Assembly: GCA_947846985.1 (NCBI GenBank)
Contig: CANTUZ010000021.1
Location: 674,711 to 738,710, forward strand
Direction of reading: 5' to 3'
Origin: Fratercula arctica
Taxonomy: Eukaryota > Chordata > Aves > Charadriiformes > Alcidae
DNA: 64,000 bases
Below are positions 36,571 to 46,919 of the stretch, piece by piece; within the stretch, counting starts at the first letter, position 1, and each line of letters opens with the position of its first letter. Under the pieces are notes generated by a model that was not told the origin of the DNA, made no database searches, and worked only from the letters and a program-made list of their open reading frames with translations. The position numbers were made by a program, and so were the translations under genes.

Positions 36571-36868
36571 GCGGCCGCTCTCTAACCCGTCTAGCAGCGG
36601 CCGTCGCTTGGCTCTCACTGGCTCTTGAAAGCAGCCCCTCTCTAATCTGCCTAGCAACAGCCGTCGCTTGGCTCTCACTGGCTCTTGAAAGCAGCCCCTC
36701 TCTAATCTGCCTAGCAACAGCCGTCGCTTGGCTCTCACTGGCTCTTGAAAGCAGCCCCTCTCTAATCTGCCTAGCAACAGCCGTCGCTTGGCTCTCACTG
36801 GCTCTTGAAAGCTGCCCCTCCCTAATCCGCCTAGCAACAGCCGTCCCTTGGCTCTCATTGGCTCTTGG
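36571..36868 (+). repeat. 60-bp tandem array with X-box-like motif, upstream of DAD1
   Basis: Five units with an exact 60-bp period. The three stretches 36601-36660, 36661-36720 and 36721-36780 are identical. The outer units have diverged. Four units contain CCTAGCAACAG (36650, 36710, 36770, 36830), matching the RFX-binding X-box half-site. The first unit has the variant TCTAGCAGCGG. Each unit also has GGCTCTCACTGG, and in the promoter-proximal unit this becomes CTCTCATTGG, an inverted CCAAT box (36857-36861). The array ends about 275 bp before the DAD1 start codon. Confidence 0.95.
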
Positions 36869-36869
36869 A

Positions 36870-37141
36870 AATCTTCGGGGCCTCAGACTCGACAAAGCCT
36901 TCAGCGCATGCGCCAGCTGAGAACGCGGTACCGCCTCTCCCCCTCCGCGAGACGCCGCAGGCGCATGCGTACAGGGGCCGGCGGCGCCTCCCAGTTCCGC
37001 CCTGTCGCGGGCAAGAGGCGCGCGCCTGCGCAGCTCCCACTGACCCTGCGCCGATCTGGGCGCGCGCCTGCTCGGGCCCGCCGTGCCCCGGAAGGCCTTG
37101 CCCGGGCTGGTTCCGGCCACCTCAGCCTGGCCAGCGGGACC
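36870..37141 (+). promoter_or_regulatory. DAD1: DAD1 CpG-island promoter with NRF1-like sites
   Basis: A very CpG-rich, TATA-less stretch immediately before the DAD1 ATG. It holds the palindromic GCGCATGCGC (36904-36913), GCGCATGCGT (36961-36970) and GCGCCTGCGCA (37022-37032), all NRF1-type sites typical of housekeeping promoters. The transcription start cannot be placed exactly. The CpG island continues through exon 1 into the intron. Confidence 0.8.
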
Positions 37142-37382
37142 ATGTCGGGCGCGGCGGGCTCTGGCGCGGGGACGGCGGGCTCGGTGGGCTCGGTGGTGCG
37201 GCGCTTCCTGGCGGAGTACGGCAGCGGCACGCCGAGCCGCCTCAAGGTGCTGGACGCCTACCTGCTCTACGTGCTGCTCACCGGGGCGCTCCAGTTCGGC
37301 TACTGCCTCGGCGTCGGCACCTTCCCCTTCAACTCCTTCCTCAGCGGCTTCATCTCCGCCGTCGGCAGCTTCATCCTGGGCG
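37142..37382 (+). CDS. DAD1: DAD1 exon 1 (oligosaccharyltransferase subunit)
   Basis: Encodes the first 80 residues of defender against cell death 1, a small multi-pass ER membrane subunit of the oligosaccharyltransferase that N-glycosylates nascent proteins. The sequence from [14 protein letters not shown] through [19 protein letters not shown] to [14 protein letters not shown] is nearly the mammalian protein. The N-terminus is Gly/Ala-rich and about ten residues longer than the roughly 113-residue mammalian form (whole protein here 123). No in-frame ATG lies nearer the conserved part. The exon ends GGGCG|GTCAGT in phase 1, and the intron is 919 bp. DAD1 faces TRAC tail to tail. Confidence 0.97.
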
Positions 37383-38301
37383 GTCAGTGCCCCGCCGCGC
37401 CCGCCCCGGCCCCCCGCGGGTCTCCCTGGCCTCCCCTTTGCAACCGCCCACTCTCCGTAGGCAAAGCCCTCCCCCCCCCCGCCACCCCGGCCTCCAGCGA
37501 CCCCGGGACCGCAGCAGCGCCCGGAGGCCCCATCAGAGAGTTGGCCTAGAAATAGCCAGATCTCCTGTAGCAACTGCAGGATTCCCTTTGCAGCCACAGG
37601 TGTTCCCCAGCATCCCAAGGGAGTCACCCACGGCAGCACTCAAACCTACGCCGTCAGCCAGGGCGTCCCCACAGCAACCTTCAACACCCCACGCCTTCCC
37701 CTGTAACACCCCGTTCTGCTCCCAGAAACCCCCAGGCTCCTGCCCCACAGCAGGGTGCTCCGCGGTGGCTGTGGCCCTGCAGGGGTCCTCTCCCTATGCA
37801 GCACAGAGCTCCTTATCAGCCCCAGGGTGCCCTTGCTTCTCCCTGACAGCAAGGAGCCCTGCTTTTTACTATCTTGTATTGGTGTCTTTCTTTAGCAACC
37901 ATCCCAGATTCTAGCAACTACTGCTTCAGGGTGTTGCTCTCCAATAATACTCCCCAAACACACCTTGTTCCTGTGCAGCCCTCACCAACACACCCAGTAG
38001 AGAATATAGAAATATTCCCATTTCTCTGGGAGTCCCATCCTGTTACAAGCCTGTTCCCGTCAGGCCTCACTTGGCCACCTCGATAGTGTAGTGCTATGGG
38101 GGAGCTGATAGCATAAAAGCCCTGTGCAAGTCCCCTGCCAGTGTCCTGCTTGTCTTACAACAAAGACAAAGTTACCTTTTCTTGTGGTACCTTGGTGGAA
38201 CAGTGACCCAGACTGGGGTGGGCTGCCCCAGGTAGACTGTGCTTCCCACCATGACTTCCTTTTGTGATCCCTGATCTCTCATTCTTTTCTCTGCCATTCA
38301 G

Positions 38302-38432
38302 TTTGCCTCCGGATCCAGATAAACCCCCAGAACAAAGGCGAGTTCCAAGGCATTTCACCAGAGCGGGCATTTGCCGATTTCCTTTTTGCCAACACCATCC
38401 TCCATCTTGTGGTCATCAATTTTGTGGGTTGA
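38302..38432 (+). CDS. DAD1: DAD1 exon 2 (C-terminal coding part)
   Basis: Acceptor CTGCCATTCAG then 131 bp completing the protein: [43 protein letters not shown] and TGA at 38430. The phase matches exon 1 (G + TT gives Val). This half carries the last membrane helix and the conserved C-terminal NFVG. Compared with mammals there are only conservative changes. Confidence 0.97.
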
Positions 38433-39190
38433 GCTTCTAGAAGAGACTGTGAGGTACTGATCCCTGGGGTCACTAAGGGGAGACCACAGCTCACACGACT
38501 TCAGCACTTTTTAGAGTTGGGAGGGAACTTGAAAGATAGTGAATCCAGGAGGCCTAACTCCCATCTTTGTCTTGGCCAAGTACAGTTAAGCTGTTGTCTT
38601 CTAGGTTGATACAACGTTAAGATTTACAGCTGTCTGGTTTTGTGCATGTGTTTTTTGGCTTTTATGGTTTAAAAGGCAGTTTAACTAGGAGCGTTACAGG
38701 AACCTACACACATTTCTCTCTTATGAGAGAAATACCCCATTCTTCTTTGCAAGAGGGGTTTTTGGAGCTGGAACTCCAGGGCTCTGTGTGTGAGGGTTGT
38801 CCTATCTGGAGGTGTCCAAGCCTTGAGTTTCTCAGCAGGTGAGAGGAGGGAGTTTGGGACAGGGAGAGTTTGGTGCTGGAAAGTGGAAGACATGCCCTGT
38901 TGTTATTGTCGCAAGGGGCCACAAGATCATTGGAGCTTGTGAGGTATTTCCTCTTCCTTTGCAGAAACATCGCTCACCTTGCCTTTTCTCCTCCCAGGTC
39001 TGGAACCGCTCTTGAGCTCTGATGCTACAGCCTGGCACTGGGGAGTGCTGTTCCCCAGCTTCCTTGATGGAGGAAGAGGAAGTAGCACTCAAGATTCTTC
39101 CCTGCAGACTGTCCTGTGGAGGGGTTTGCTGTCCTACAGAGGCGTCTGCTGCCTCATTACAGTTACTGTAATCCCTTCTGTCAATAAAAC
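38433..39190 (+). other. DAD1: DAD1 3' untranslated region (probable) with AATAAA
   Basis: After the stop codon the first AATAAA on this strand that I noticed is at 39183-39188 (GTCAATAAAACC), about 750 nt on. A CTCCCAG acceptor-like site near 38999 could begin a separate untranslated exon. Extent and splicing are inferred only. Confidence 0.45.
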
Positions 39191-39199
39191 CCTTTCTAA

Positions 39200-41510
39200 T
39201 ACTGCAGTCTTTTCCCTGTTGGTGGCAAATACAGAGGTTCTTCTGACACCCAAGTCCCCCTCAGACACTCTGTCCCTGTTTTTACCCTCCTCCCTCCCTT
39301 TCTGCCCAGCAGGCGTTTTTTCTCTGCCCCAGTTTCACAGGGAAGCAGGAAACAAGTCGTCATGGAAACTCAATTGTCATCCACCCTTTTCATCTCTGTT
39401 TCCTGCCCCTTTATCTTATGGAAAGTATATTGTCAACGTGCCCCCAGGCTTCAAAGCTGTGGAAAATTTGGGTTAGGCTGTGGTTAGTGGTCATGAACAG
39501 AAGAGAGCAGAGGGGCTCCTCCAGCACATCCCCAGGTGTACCGATCCCCCCCACAGGCCTTCCCGTATCCCTCAAAGGCATGTGGGGCACAGCTGGATGT
39601 CCCAGCTGGACTTACAGGCTCGCTAAGGCCTGGTAGTGGCACAGCCATCTTGCCACAGTGTTGGCTTTTCTTCAGCCTGATGCGCGGATAAACCCAAGGG
39701 ACTGCCAAGCTGTGTCACTGCCTCAGACAGAACTGCGATTGAGCTGTTCTGAGTCCATGGAGAAGGTCACCCCTCAGACTTCACCTCATCGAAAATCCTT
39801 CCCCCTCTAAAGCGTTATGAAATGCTTAAACTCAATGGCTTTGGCCCTTGGCAGTTGCCTCCTCAAGCCCAAGCTATCTCCTGCGTTGAGGCCAAAAGCT
39901 TCTTTGTCCTGATGGAAAATTAGAGCCCTGTGGTGATCAGATTACGGGCACAGGACAAGATATGAACCCCAGCCAGCCCCTCCACACCTTTGACTGCAGA
40001 ATTTACCTGCGTTACCTGCATGCATGAGGCTCGGTCCATGTACTGGTCCTGCTTCAGGCTTCTCTGCTTTGCTCTGCAGCTGAAACACCGGGTAGGTAAA
40101 ACGTGAGTTGAGGGGATGTGACAGGAACGCTTGTCTACTGGCACAAAGGAGATAAAGCATGGGGTCTGATGGCTTCCACCTGTCAGCATTGGATTATGGC
40201 TCCTGTTTACCATCTTTTTCCTTACAGCATTTCCAGCTGTGCTGCAGCCATTGAGCCCACAAAAGTGTGAAACCTGGGGCTCCAAAGCCTCTTGCCTCAC
40301 TGAAGACTGAGGTGGGGGGGGGGGTGTCTTCGCTGTCTCTGGGTTTGTTCACAACGGCACCAACTTTGTACAGCTGAGGAGCAGGCGGGGGGTCGCCGGC
40401 GTGCCGGGTCGTCAATCACCGAGCTCTTCCTCCCCATGAGAAGGGCCCCCTCAGAGCCAGGCCCGCGGCAGACAGGCCCGCCATGTTCACGGGGGGAGGA
40501 AGAGCTCAGGGACTCCGCTTTGCCGCCGCTGCCGTTTCCAAGCTGCGAGTGCCCCCCGGTGGGTCCGTGTCTCTCGGTCTCCCCCCGGTTTGGCTTCAGA
40601 GAGCGCTTCGGGCTGGGACCCTCCTGTGGCCGCTTCCAGGAACTGCAGGGGAGCCGGTGGGAAAGAGAAAAGCCGTGGGGTTTCTGCCTTTTGTCGTGTT
40701 TTTGTTGTTTGGGGTTTTTTTGTTTGTTTGCGTCTTGATTTTTATCAACTGGCAATGCTTCTAGTTGCCGTAAACTCAGCATTAGAATTCAGGTCCTGTT
40801 AGAGCTACTCCCACACCCGAACAAGCTTCAACAAGTCCGTAGGTGTCTCCAAGCTCTGCTCCTCACAAGGACCGTGCTTGGGTTCACACTGTGGAAGAGG
40901 GCGAGAGGCTGTTTCGTGTACAGGGCCATGTTTAATGAGAGGTGACAAATGTCGAGTAGGGTGTTTTTCCCAACAAAATCCCTAGAAAAGATGCAAATTC
41001 ATCTCCTACCCATAGGTAGGTATTAGGGGGCAGGAGCTGGCATAAGGGAGAGGATGCTAGAGATGGACCGTGGCAACATCTCCTCCCCTGCCAACATGAG
41101 GACTCTCTGGCCTGCTCCATCTTCCTTCTCTTTTGGATCAGGAGAAGTGAAAGGATTTTTTTTTTGCATGGATTCACTGCCTGTATAACAGGGTGCAGAG
41201 GCCTATCAGCAAACTCAGAAATCTTACACACTTCTGAGATCTCTCCCTGCCACCCACCACACTTTATAATGTATTTTCTCCCTCCCTTTCCCCTGCCTAC
41301 ACTATACATAGCTCAGTCTTTCCTGCTGTACCCAAAACAACTCCCCCCAGACCCAAGAGCAGGCAGCGGTGAGGGGGCAGGAAGGGAGGGTGCCTTAACC
41401 TGATTCAACTTTGGCCTGTGGTCTAACGTCTGCTGTTCTTTTCCACACGCTTCTCGCCCTCCCTGCCACGTGCCACACCAGCCCGACTCCCCTCGCCCCC
41501 TGTTTTGCAC
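39200..41510. other. DAD1-TRAC intergenic interval with a second GC-rich patch
   Basis: No coding gene is recognised. 40380-40660 is CpG-rich with a run of ten G just before it (about 40314-40323), and has open frames on both strands without domains. It may be a regulatory or promoter-like patch. Confidence 0.45.
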
Positions 41511-41520
41511 TCCACTTTGC

Positions 41521-41600
41521 AGAGGAAGCGGTTTCTGCGGTAGGGTGTAGAAGAGCATCAAAAGGTGACCTAGATATTGATTGTGACGTCATGGAACTGG
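41521..41600 (-). promoter_or_regulatory. Candidate TCR-alpha enhancer (E-alpha) core
   Basis: Read on the TRAC strand, four sites known from the mammalian E-alpha T-alpha1/T-alpha2 core appear in the same order within about 70 bp. They are CCATGACGTCA (a perfect CRE, 41584-41591 on plus), CACCTTTTGATGCTCT (TCF/LEF, about 41553-41568), ACCGCAGAAACCGC (two RUNX cores) and TTCCTCT (ETS), the last RUNX and ETS sites being adjacent. Position also fits: between TRAC and DAD1, about 3.3 kb past the transmembrane exon. In mammals this core binds ATF/CREB, TCF1/LEF1, RUNX1 and ETS1 and drives TRA recombination and expression. Orthology is inferred from order, spacing and place. Confidence 0.82.
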
Positions 41601-41649
41601 TGGTGTGTCCTCTTCCTGCCCCACCTGTGGCATGAGACCCCCTTCCACA

Positions 41650-43400
41650 TCCTGTCCTACCATGTTATTTCCTGCCTTTGCTTTGCACTGCGGTTTTTCT
41701 TTCTCGAAATAAACAAGAAAGCACAAAGTGGTGATGAGGGGGACACATAGTGGTGGTGGGAGATTGAAAGCCTAATATCTGAAAATATCATTGAACCAGA
41801 CCCACAAATTCAGTGTTTTGCAGATCATATGCTAAGAGTCATCTTAATTAAAATATTTACCTTTACCAAAATATTTAACTTACACTCATCCCCTCACTCA
41901 GAAAATCTTATCACTGGGGTCGTTTAACCTGGAAGAGAAAAGACTGGGATGGGGAAACAATGGCAGCATGCTGTTCTTTCTCCTTCACCATACAGCCAGG
42001 AGTGGGTTTGAATTGCAACACAAAAAATTTAAGATGGATATTAATTTCAAAAAATCATGCCAAAGGTAAATGGATGTAGAAACTTTTCTTCCAAGTCCCT
42101 GAAGATCTCTGGAATGAGGTTAATCAGTTGGAAATCTGCGAAATGCAGTGACTTGCTTTGTATTTCAAATATGGTTTAGGCAACTTCATCAAGCTGGTCC
42201 CCTGCGAGGTGGCAGACCTCATCATGAGCGAAATGTGAAGCCTCAAGAGCTGCCTGGAATCTGGCATTTAAAGAGCCGTGGCCTTTCTACAGCTGGAGAG
42301 AAATGAGGGTGACTATTGTGTCAGGGGAGAGACAAGAGAATGAGTGCCTGAACATCAGTGCTATAAAATAATCAGGCCAATAGACCCAGAAAGTTTGAAG
42401 TTTTCCTTGGCAGGAGAGGTCAGTCACCCTGTCACCCTGTGACAGGCCACTTGGTAAATGGCAGCACCACGGCAGAAGACCAGGGTGACTTTGTCATGTT
42501 GCTGCTCAGCACTGCAGAGTCGGGTCCTGTGGCAGGGATACTGACATGGTCCTCACATGGGGACCCTCTCCCACATGAAGCAATAGGGGCTTTTGGCTAA
42601 ATGCATTTGCAGCATGAGTCCTTCCAAAATCAGAGTTCCTTACGATGGCTGTGAATCCAGCAGGGTGAGAAACACCCCATGAGGGGGAATCACCCCCACC
42701 GGTCGGGCAGGACTTTCCCTGCCACTCCGTTTGGGCACCAGTGTGAGGTACGAGCAAGGTTCAGGCTTTTCAGGGAGGGTGTGCTTCTTTCGCTGCACCC
42801 TTCTCATTTCTGCCTTCAGAGGAACCTCTGGCGCTTCAGCAGAAGATGGAGAAATTGATGTTAAAAAAGGAGAAAATTTCCTTTCCAGTCTTACCAGTGA
42901 CAGACTGAACCTGGAGACACAGGCTGGTCGGTTGGCGTCATTAATGGAAAGCAGGTACCTTGTTCTCCAGTGACACTTAGGAGTGGGGGACATTTGGAGG
43001 CAGGACATTGAGGCCCCTGTGTTCCCCATCGCAGTAGACATAGACCTTCAAGAACCTGGACATTTACTGTCCTGTCTCTGTGGGCAAGCCATATTTTACC
43101 ATTGTCTTCACATAGCCCAGAGTCTGCTCTTGGAGGAGAAGTGCTCTCACCCGCTCCCCTCCCTCTGAGCCAGCCACGCTGCTCTCACTGCAACACAGCG
43201 AGGGTGTCCTGGAAAGGGACTTGGCAGCTGGTCCCCCCTGCAGTGGATCCAGCCAGTTATTGCCTGGTGGCCACGTCAGGTTGAAGAGGGGAGTCTGGAC
43301 GCCCCTTCCCGCCTTCACCCCAAAGGCCAGGCTTGTTCCTAAAGCTCACCTGAACGGTAAAACAAGTTCCACAGACAATAGATACAAAAGACAAACAAGT
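41650..43400. other. Interval between enhancer candidate and TRAC 3' end
   Basis: No gene is recognised. Further E-box (CACCTG), RUNX-like and ETS-like words occur near 41610-41680, close enough to be part of an extended enhancer, but individually they are too common to call. Confidence 0.4.
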
Positions 43401-43404
43401 TTGG

Positions 43405-44396
43405 GGTTTTTTTATAAGAATTCTTTAATAGCAGCCAAAGACCTAAGAAATGCCAATACATCAGCGTGCTTACCAGCACAATTCAAGAGTTAGCAGTGAG
43501 TGAATTTCACGTGGATGCACTGTTTCCAAGGAGTGCGCACATGGACAGGTAAATATTTCAGTGTAGTTTTATGCAATGATTGTAAAAAGAAATTGGGAAA
43601 TCTAAGGTTGCTAGAACTAAACAGAAAGAACAAAAGTAGTTCGTATTTTTACTAAACACAGAGCCAAATCATAAGCTGGTTTAAACTCAGAAAATGTTAA
43701 GGCACGATAGACTGAAAAATACTAAAATCCATCCTTTTGTTCTGTAATAATGAAGTGAGAATTTCACTGAATTCAGGACTTCTTGGAGACTTAGCAGCAT
43801 ATCTTTAAGGGGAAAAAAAAAAAAAAAGATACCTTGCTCTCATCTAGCAAAAGATAGCAGGACATGGTGCAAAGCACCCTGAGTAAGTCTCCCTTTGCTA
43901 TTTGGGGTGTTTCGTTTGCAACTGAAATGGTGTCTGTGGGGTTGCACTCTAAGATATGCATACCTGAAAGCTAACAAAATATGAAAAACTCACATTCAAG
44001 CGATATTTAGCTTGTGGTTTTCAACAAACAGCACCGCCCAAAACAGAAATTGTGTGTCATTCTAACACAAGTAATAGTGAATAATGATTAGTGAATAGTT
44101 TGTCAGTTTATAGTTACAGCAAACTATGCTTCATGCAGAAAGAGACATTGTCATGCTAAATGAATCAGGCATCTGGGGGAGCAGAATGCTGAAAACTAAG
44201 CTCTTTTTTAAGTAGCTTTATAACAATGCAAATAAAGCATTTAGATTATAATGGCTGGTGTGATATACAGAAACAGCAAATGATATCCCTTGCAGCAGGA
44301 ATGTCTGTGTTCCCTCTTGCACACAATGCTCTGGTAAAGATTCCTCGGTAGATTTTTTTGGTACTTCAGGACTGCAGCACCTGGCTACTTTCATTG
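43405..44396 (-). other. TRAC: TRAC 3' exon (mostly untranslated)
   Basis: A good acceptor (TTTATTTTTGTTACAG) ends at 44397 on the TRAC strand and opens an exon beginning CAATGAAAGTAGCC. The first poly(A) signal candidate is ATTAAA at 43424-43429, followed by T/GT-rich sequence, giving an exon of roughly 970-990 nt. In mammals the last TRAC exon is wholly untranslated. Here it could supply the last ten codons if exon 3 is spliced at its strong GTGAGT donor (see exon 3). Confidence 0.6.
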
Positions 44397-44853
44397 CTGT
44401 AACAAAAATAAAGGTATGTTAAATCATCATTTGGGATACAGCCACAGCTACACAATTGCAGACCTGAAGCATCTAGGCAATGGACAGAGGAGAAAGAGAC
44501 GCTGGACAAAAACTAATATATTAAGTCTGAGGTTTTAAAGTCAATAAGCATCAAACTTTCCCAGCTGGAGACCAGTCAGGGGACGAATCTGCTGGATGAA
44601 TGCTGACAAGGGAATGGGTGGATGTAGAAATAGGAGATGTCTAGAAAGAAGAAAAAAATTTAATTTGCATGTGGATAAGGAAAAGTAAATAGACTTGAGG
44701 TGTGGGCCAAAGGAGTGGAGGGATTTTACTGTTGGTAGACAAAAGGCATATGGATAGACTGCATAAACAGTTATGACAGAGAGAAGGAACATTCGTAGCT
44801 AATGAACTTGTCCAGACATTTTCTGTCAGAGGCCTTACCACCCCCATGCATAC

Positions 44854-44963
44854 TCACTTTTTTTTCCACATAAGCATTGTCATCAGCACATTAAAAATTA
44901 TTCCTTTCATTAAAATTACTTTCAGGCCCAGCTGTGATAAAGACAGCATGTTCAGGTTTTCAT
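44854..44963 (-). CDS. TRAC: TRAC exon 3 (transmembrane and tail)
   Basis: After the acceptor TTACTTTTTACAG the exon encodes ENLNMLSLSQLGLKVILMKG and then IIFNVLMTMLMWKKK. The membrane helix has the charged residues of the TCR-alpha family (Lys within LGLKVILMKG) that pair with CD3 and zeta chains, and the LMTML phrase matches the mammalian NLLMTLRLW end. A TGA at 44854-44856 follows the lysines directly. That TGA is inside a strong donor (AAAAA|GTGAGT). If the donor is used, the exon ends at 44858, the stop is removed, and translation would run ten codons into the next exon (NNESSQVLQS, stop). Confidence 0.92.
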
Positions 44964-46157
44964 CTGTAAAAAGTAACAGAGAATGAAAGTCACAAGAGCG
45001 CTGAGACATCCTCGCTTCCAGACAGACTTAAAAGCACTTCTCAGTGAAGCTGTTCCACTTCGTGTGGTTGAGTCAGCTAGCAGGAGAGCTAATGAGACAA
45101 TGAGCAGAACTGTCTCACTGAGACTTTCATTGCTTCCAGTTGCTGTTTCAAGGGGTGGGTTTTCTTTCAATAACCACTTAATTATCCAATATGCAAGTCT
45201 GCTAACCATCTATCTGTTTTTGAAATACAATGTATTTAAAAGGCTGGAGGCTGGATGCATCCTTCCTTCCTCGTCCTAAAATTTTTTAACGTGAGCAGGG
45301 GGAAAACAAGTTAAATTTTATTCAAAGAACATAAACTCTGTTTGGATTTTCTATTAATCTTAAATTAAAGCCATTTTCATTTGAAAAAACATTGATCTAT
45401 ATCGGGGAAGTAGGGAGCTATCATCAAAAAGTCATTTTACGTTTATCTTTGAAAACCTCTCTCTGAAATGACTGATAACATCAGCCAAGTTTACTGATGA
45501 GTATTTTTCTGAAGTGGTGTTTTGGAATCATTTGGCTGACTGGTTTCTTTCAGCAAGGCTGCATGTTTATGAAAGTACAGCTCTTCTGCAAGCAGGGCCA
45601 GAGCAGAGGCAGGCTCAGCTCGTCTGAACTAGCGGGAGCAGCAATTGCTTGGACTCCAGCACTGGCTGCTGTGCTCCCACTGCCGTGAGCTGGAGCAAAG
45701 CTTGCTCAGATGCACCAGATCTTGAGCGCAGCCCTGCTTGTGAGCACTCTCTGCAGAAACCACCTGCTTATCTTTTGGTTCATTAGGTGTTTGTGCACCC
45801 AAAAATAAAACCAACTCTTTTGAAGTGTGAAATGCAGCCAGACATCCAGTAAGGCTGACTCATATCAGTACCATAAATCGTTATGTGATGGTGAGCAGTT
45901 GTTTGGCTAGTCCTAGCAAGAGCATGTAGGCACTGGCTACACAGGTCACGTTAAATTACTATCTCAGATCTGGAAGATTACATTAACGCAATGACTTCCA
46001 GCCTTGATGTTTAAAGCCTGTGGGGTCCTTTTGGAAATTTCCAGTCTGAGCTTTTTGCTCCAACAGGAATTCTGCAAACGGGGAACATTAGCAAAAACTT
46101 GGGAAGACATTTCCTCTAATTAGGCTGAGCTTTACTCTTAAAATGCTGTGTACATAC

Positions 46158-46205
46158 CTGTCCTGAAGTGTAGAGACACCCCTGTAACACAGACAGCACT
46201 GTCAC
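46158..46205 (-). CDS. TRAC: TRAC exon 2 (connecting peptide)
   Basis: A 48-bp exon between a TTTACTATTTGCAG acceptor and an ACAG|GTATGT donor, in phase 1 on both sides so it joins exons 1 and 3 without changing frame. It encodes GDSAVCVTGVSLHFRT. The cysteine should make the interchain disulfide with TCR-beta, as in mammals, where exon 2 is also very short (about 45 bp). Its small size makes it easy to miss in automatic annotation. Confidence 0.9.
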
Positions 46206-46651
46206 CTGCAAATAGTAAAAATAAATTTTATTAATAACAGAAATGTACTTCTTCAGGAGTTCATAATGATATCTCTACTTAGAAGGGCTGGATTAAAGTT
46301 TCTGGCCACTAAACCCTCCCATAAACACTCATTTCTGCTGTTTTCAGGGCAAGCATAAAATAAGACCTAATTAAACTTTAGCATCCCATCGGACAAAGAA
46401 ATTTCAAGCTTTATATCCCCCACAGTGTGATTTTAGGATCTCTCTGCTGTGACTATACCAGTCTACTGACCCTTCCACCAAGGAGAAAGGCAAAAGAAAG
46501 CAGCGTCAACACGGCAATATTCCTCTGGAGTGTGGGAGCATAATTTAGCATTGCTTGCGGGGTTGGGAGATGTGAACAAGTCCTGCTCATCCTAATAGCA
46601 CAGGGACCAGAGTAGCTCTAGACCTGCACACACATCCAACAATGTCATTAC

Positions 46652-46915
46652 CGCTTTCAGGATCCTTGCCTTCCAGTTCTCCAAAGACCTTATCACTTGC
46701 ACCACATTGCATTTCATGTTTCTTGGCCCAGTAGGTTGACAGGTAGCTCGCTTCTTGTTTGTTCTCAGATGTTGCCACCTCCACAATAGCATTTGTCTGC
46801 TTATCAGCTGAGTTAAGAGTAAGATTTTCAGGGGAGTAATCTGTGATAAGACACATTTCCAAATCTTCATCGTCTTTAGACGTCAGCCTGTAGACTGAAG
46901 GAGATGGAGTAATAT
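46652..46915 (-). CDS. TRAC: TRAC exon 1 (constant Ig domain)
   Basis: The 264-bp exon follows CTCCATTTTCAG and starts (x)AT ATT ACT, so its first codon is completed by the last J base. It encodes ITPSPSVYRLTS then MCLITDY and HEMQC, whose cysteines are 50 residues apart as in C-alpha domains, plus an ENLTL glycosylation sequon. The donor is AAAGCG|GTAATG. PSPSVYRL corresponds to the mammalian PAVYQL start. The product is the constant domain of the TCR alpha chain on T cells. The J segments lie upstream at higher coordinates. Confidence 0.96.
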
Positions 46916-46919
46916 CTGA

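Noticed and set aside
36554..37639. 361-codon minus-strand open frame with repeated peptide
   Set aside because: Antisense to DAD1 exon 1 and to the 60-bp array. The repeats are just the translated minisatellite.
40297..40782. 161-codon minus-strand frame over the CpG patch
   Set aside because: Low-complexity, charged sequence in GC-rich DNA with competing frames on the other strand.
42731..43041. Overlapping frames on both strands between the enhancer candidate and TRAC
   Set aside because: No recognisable domain, splice context or start context. Treated as chance open frames.
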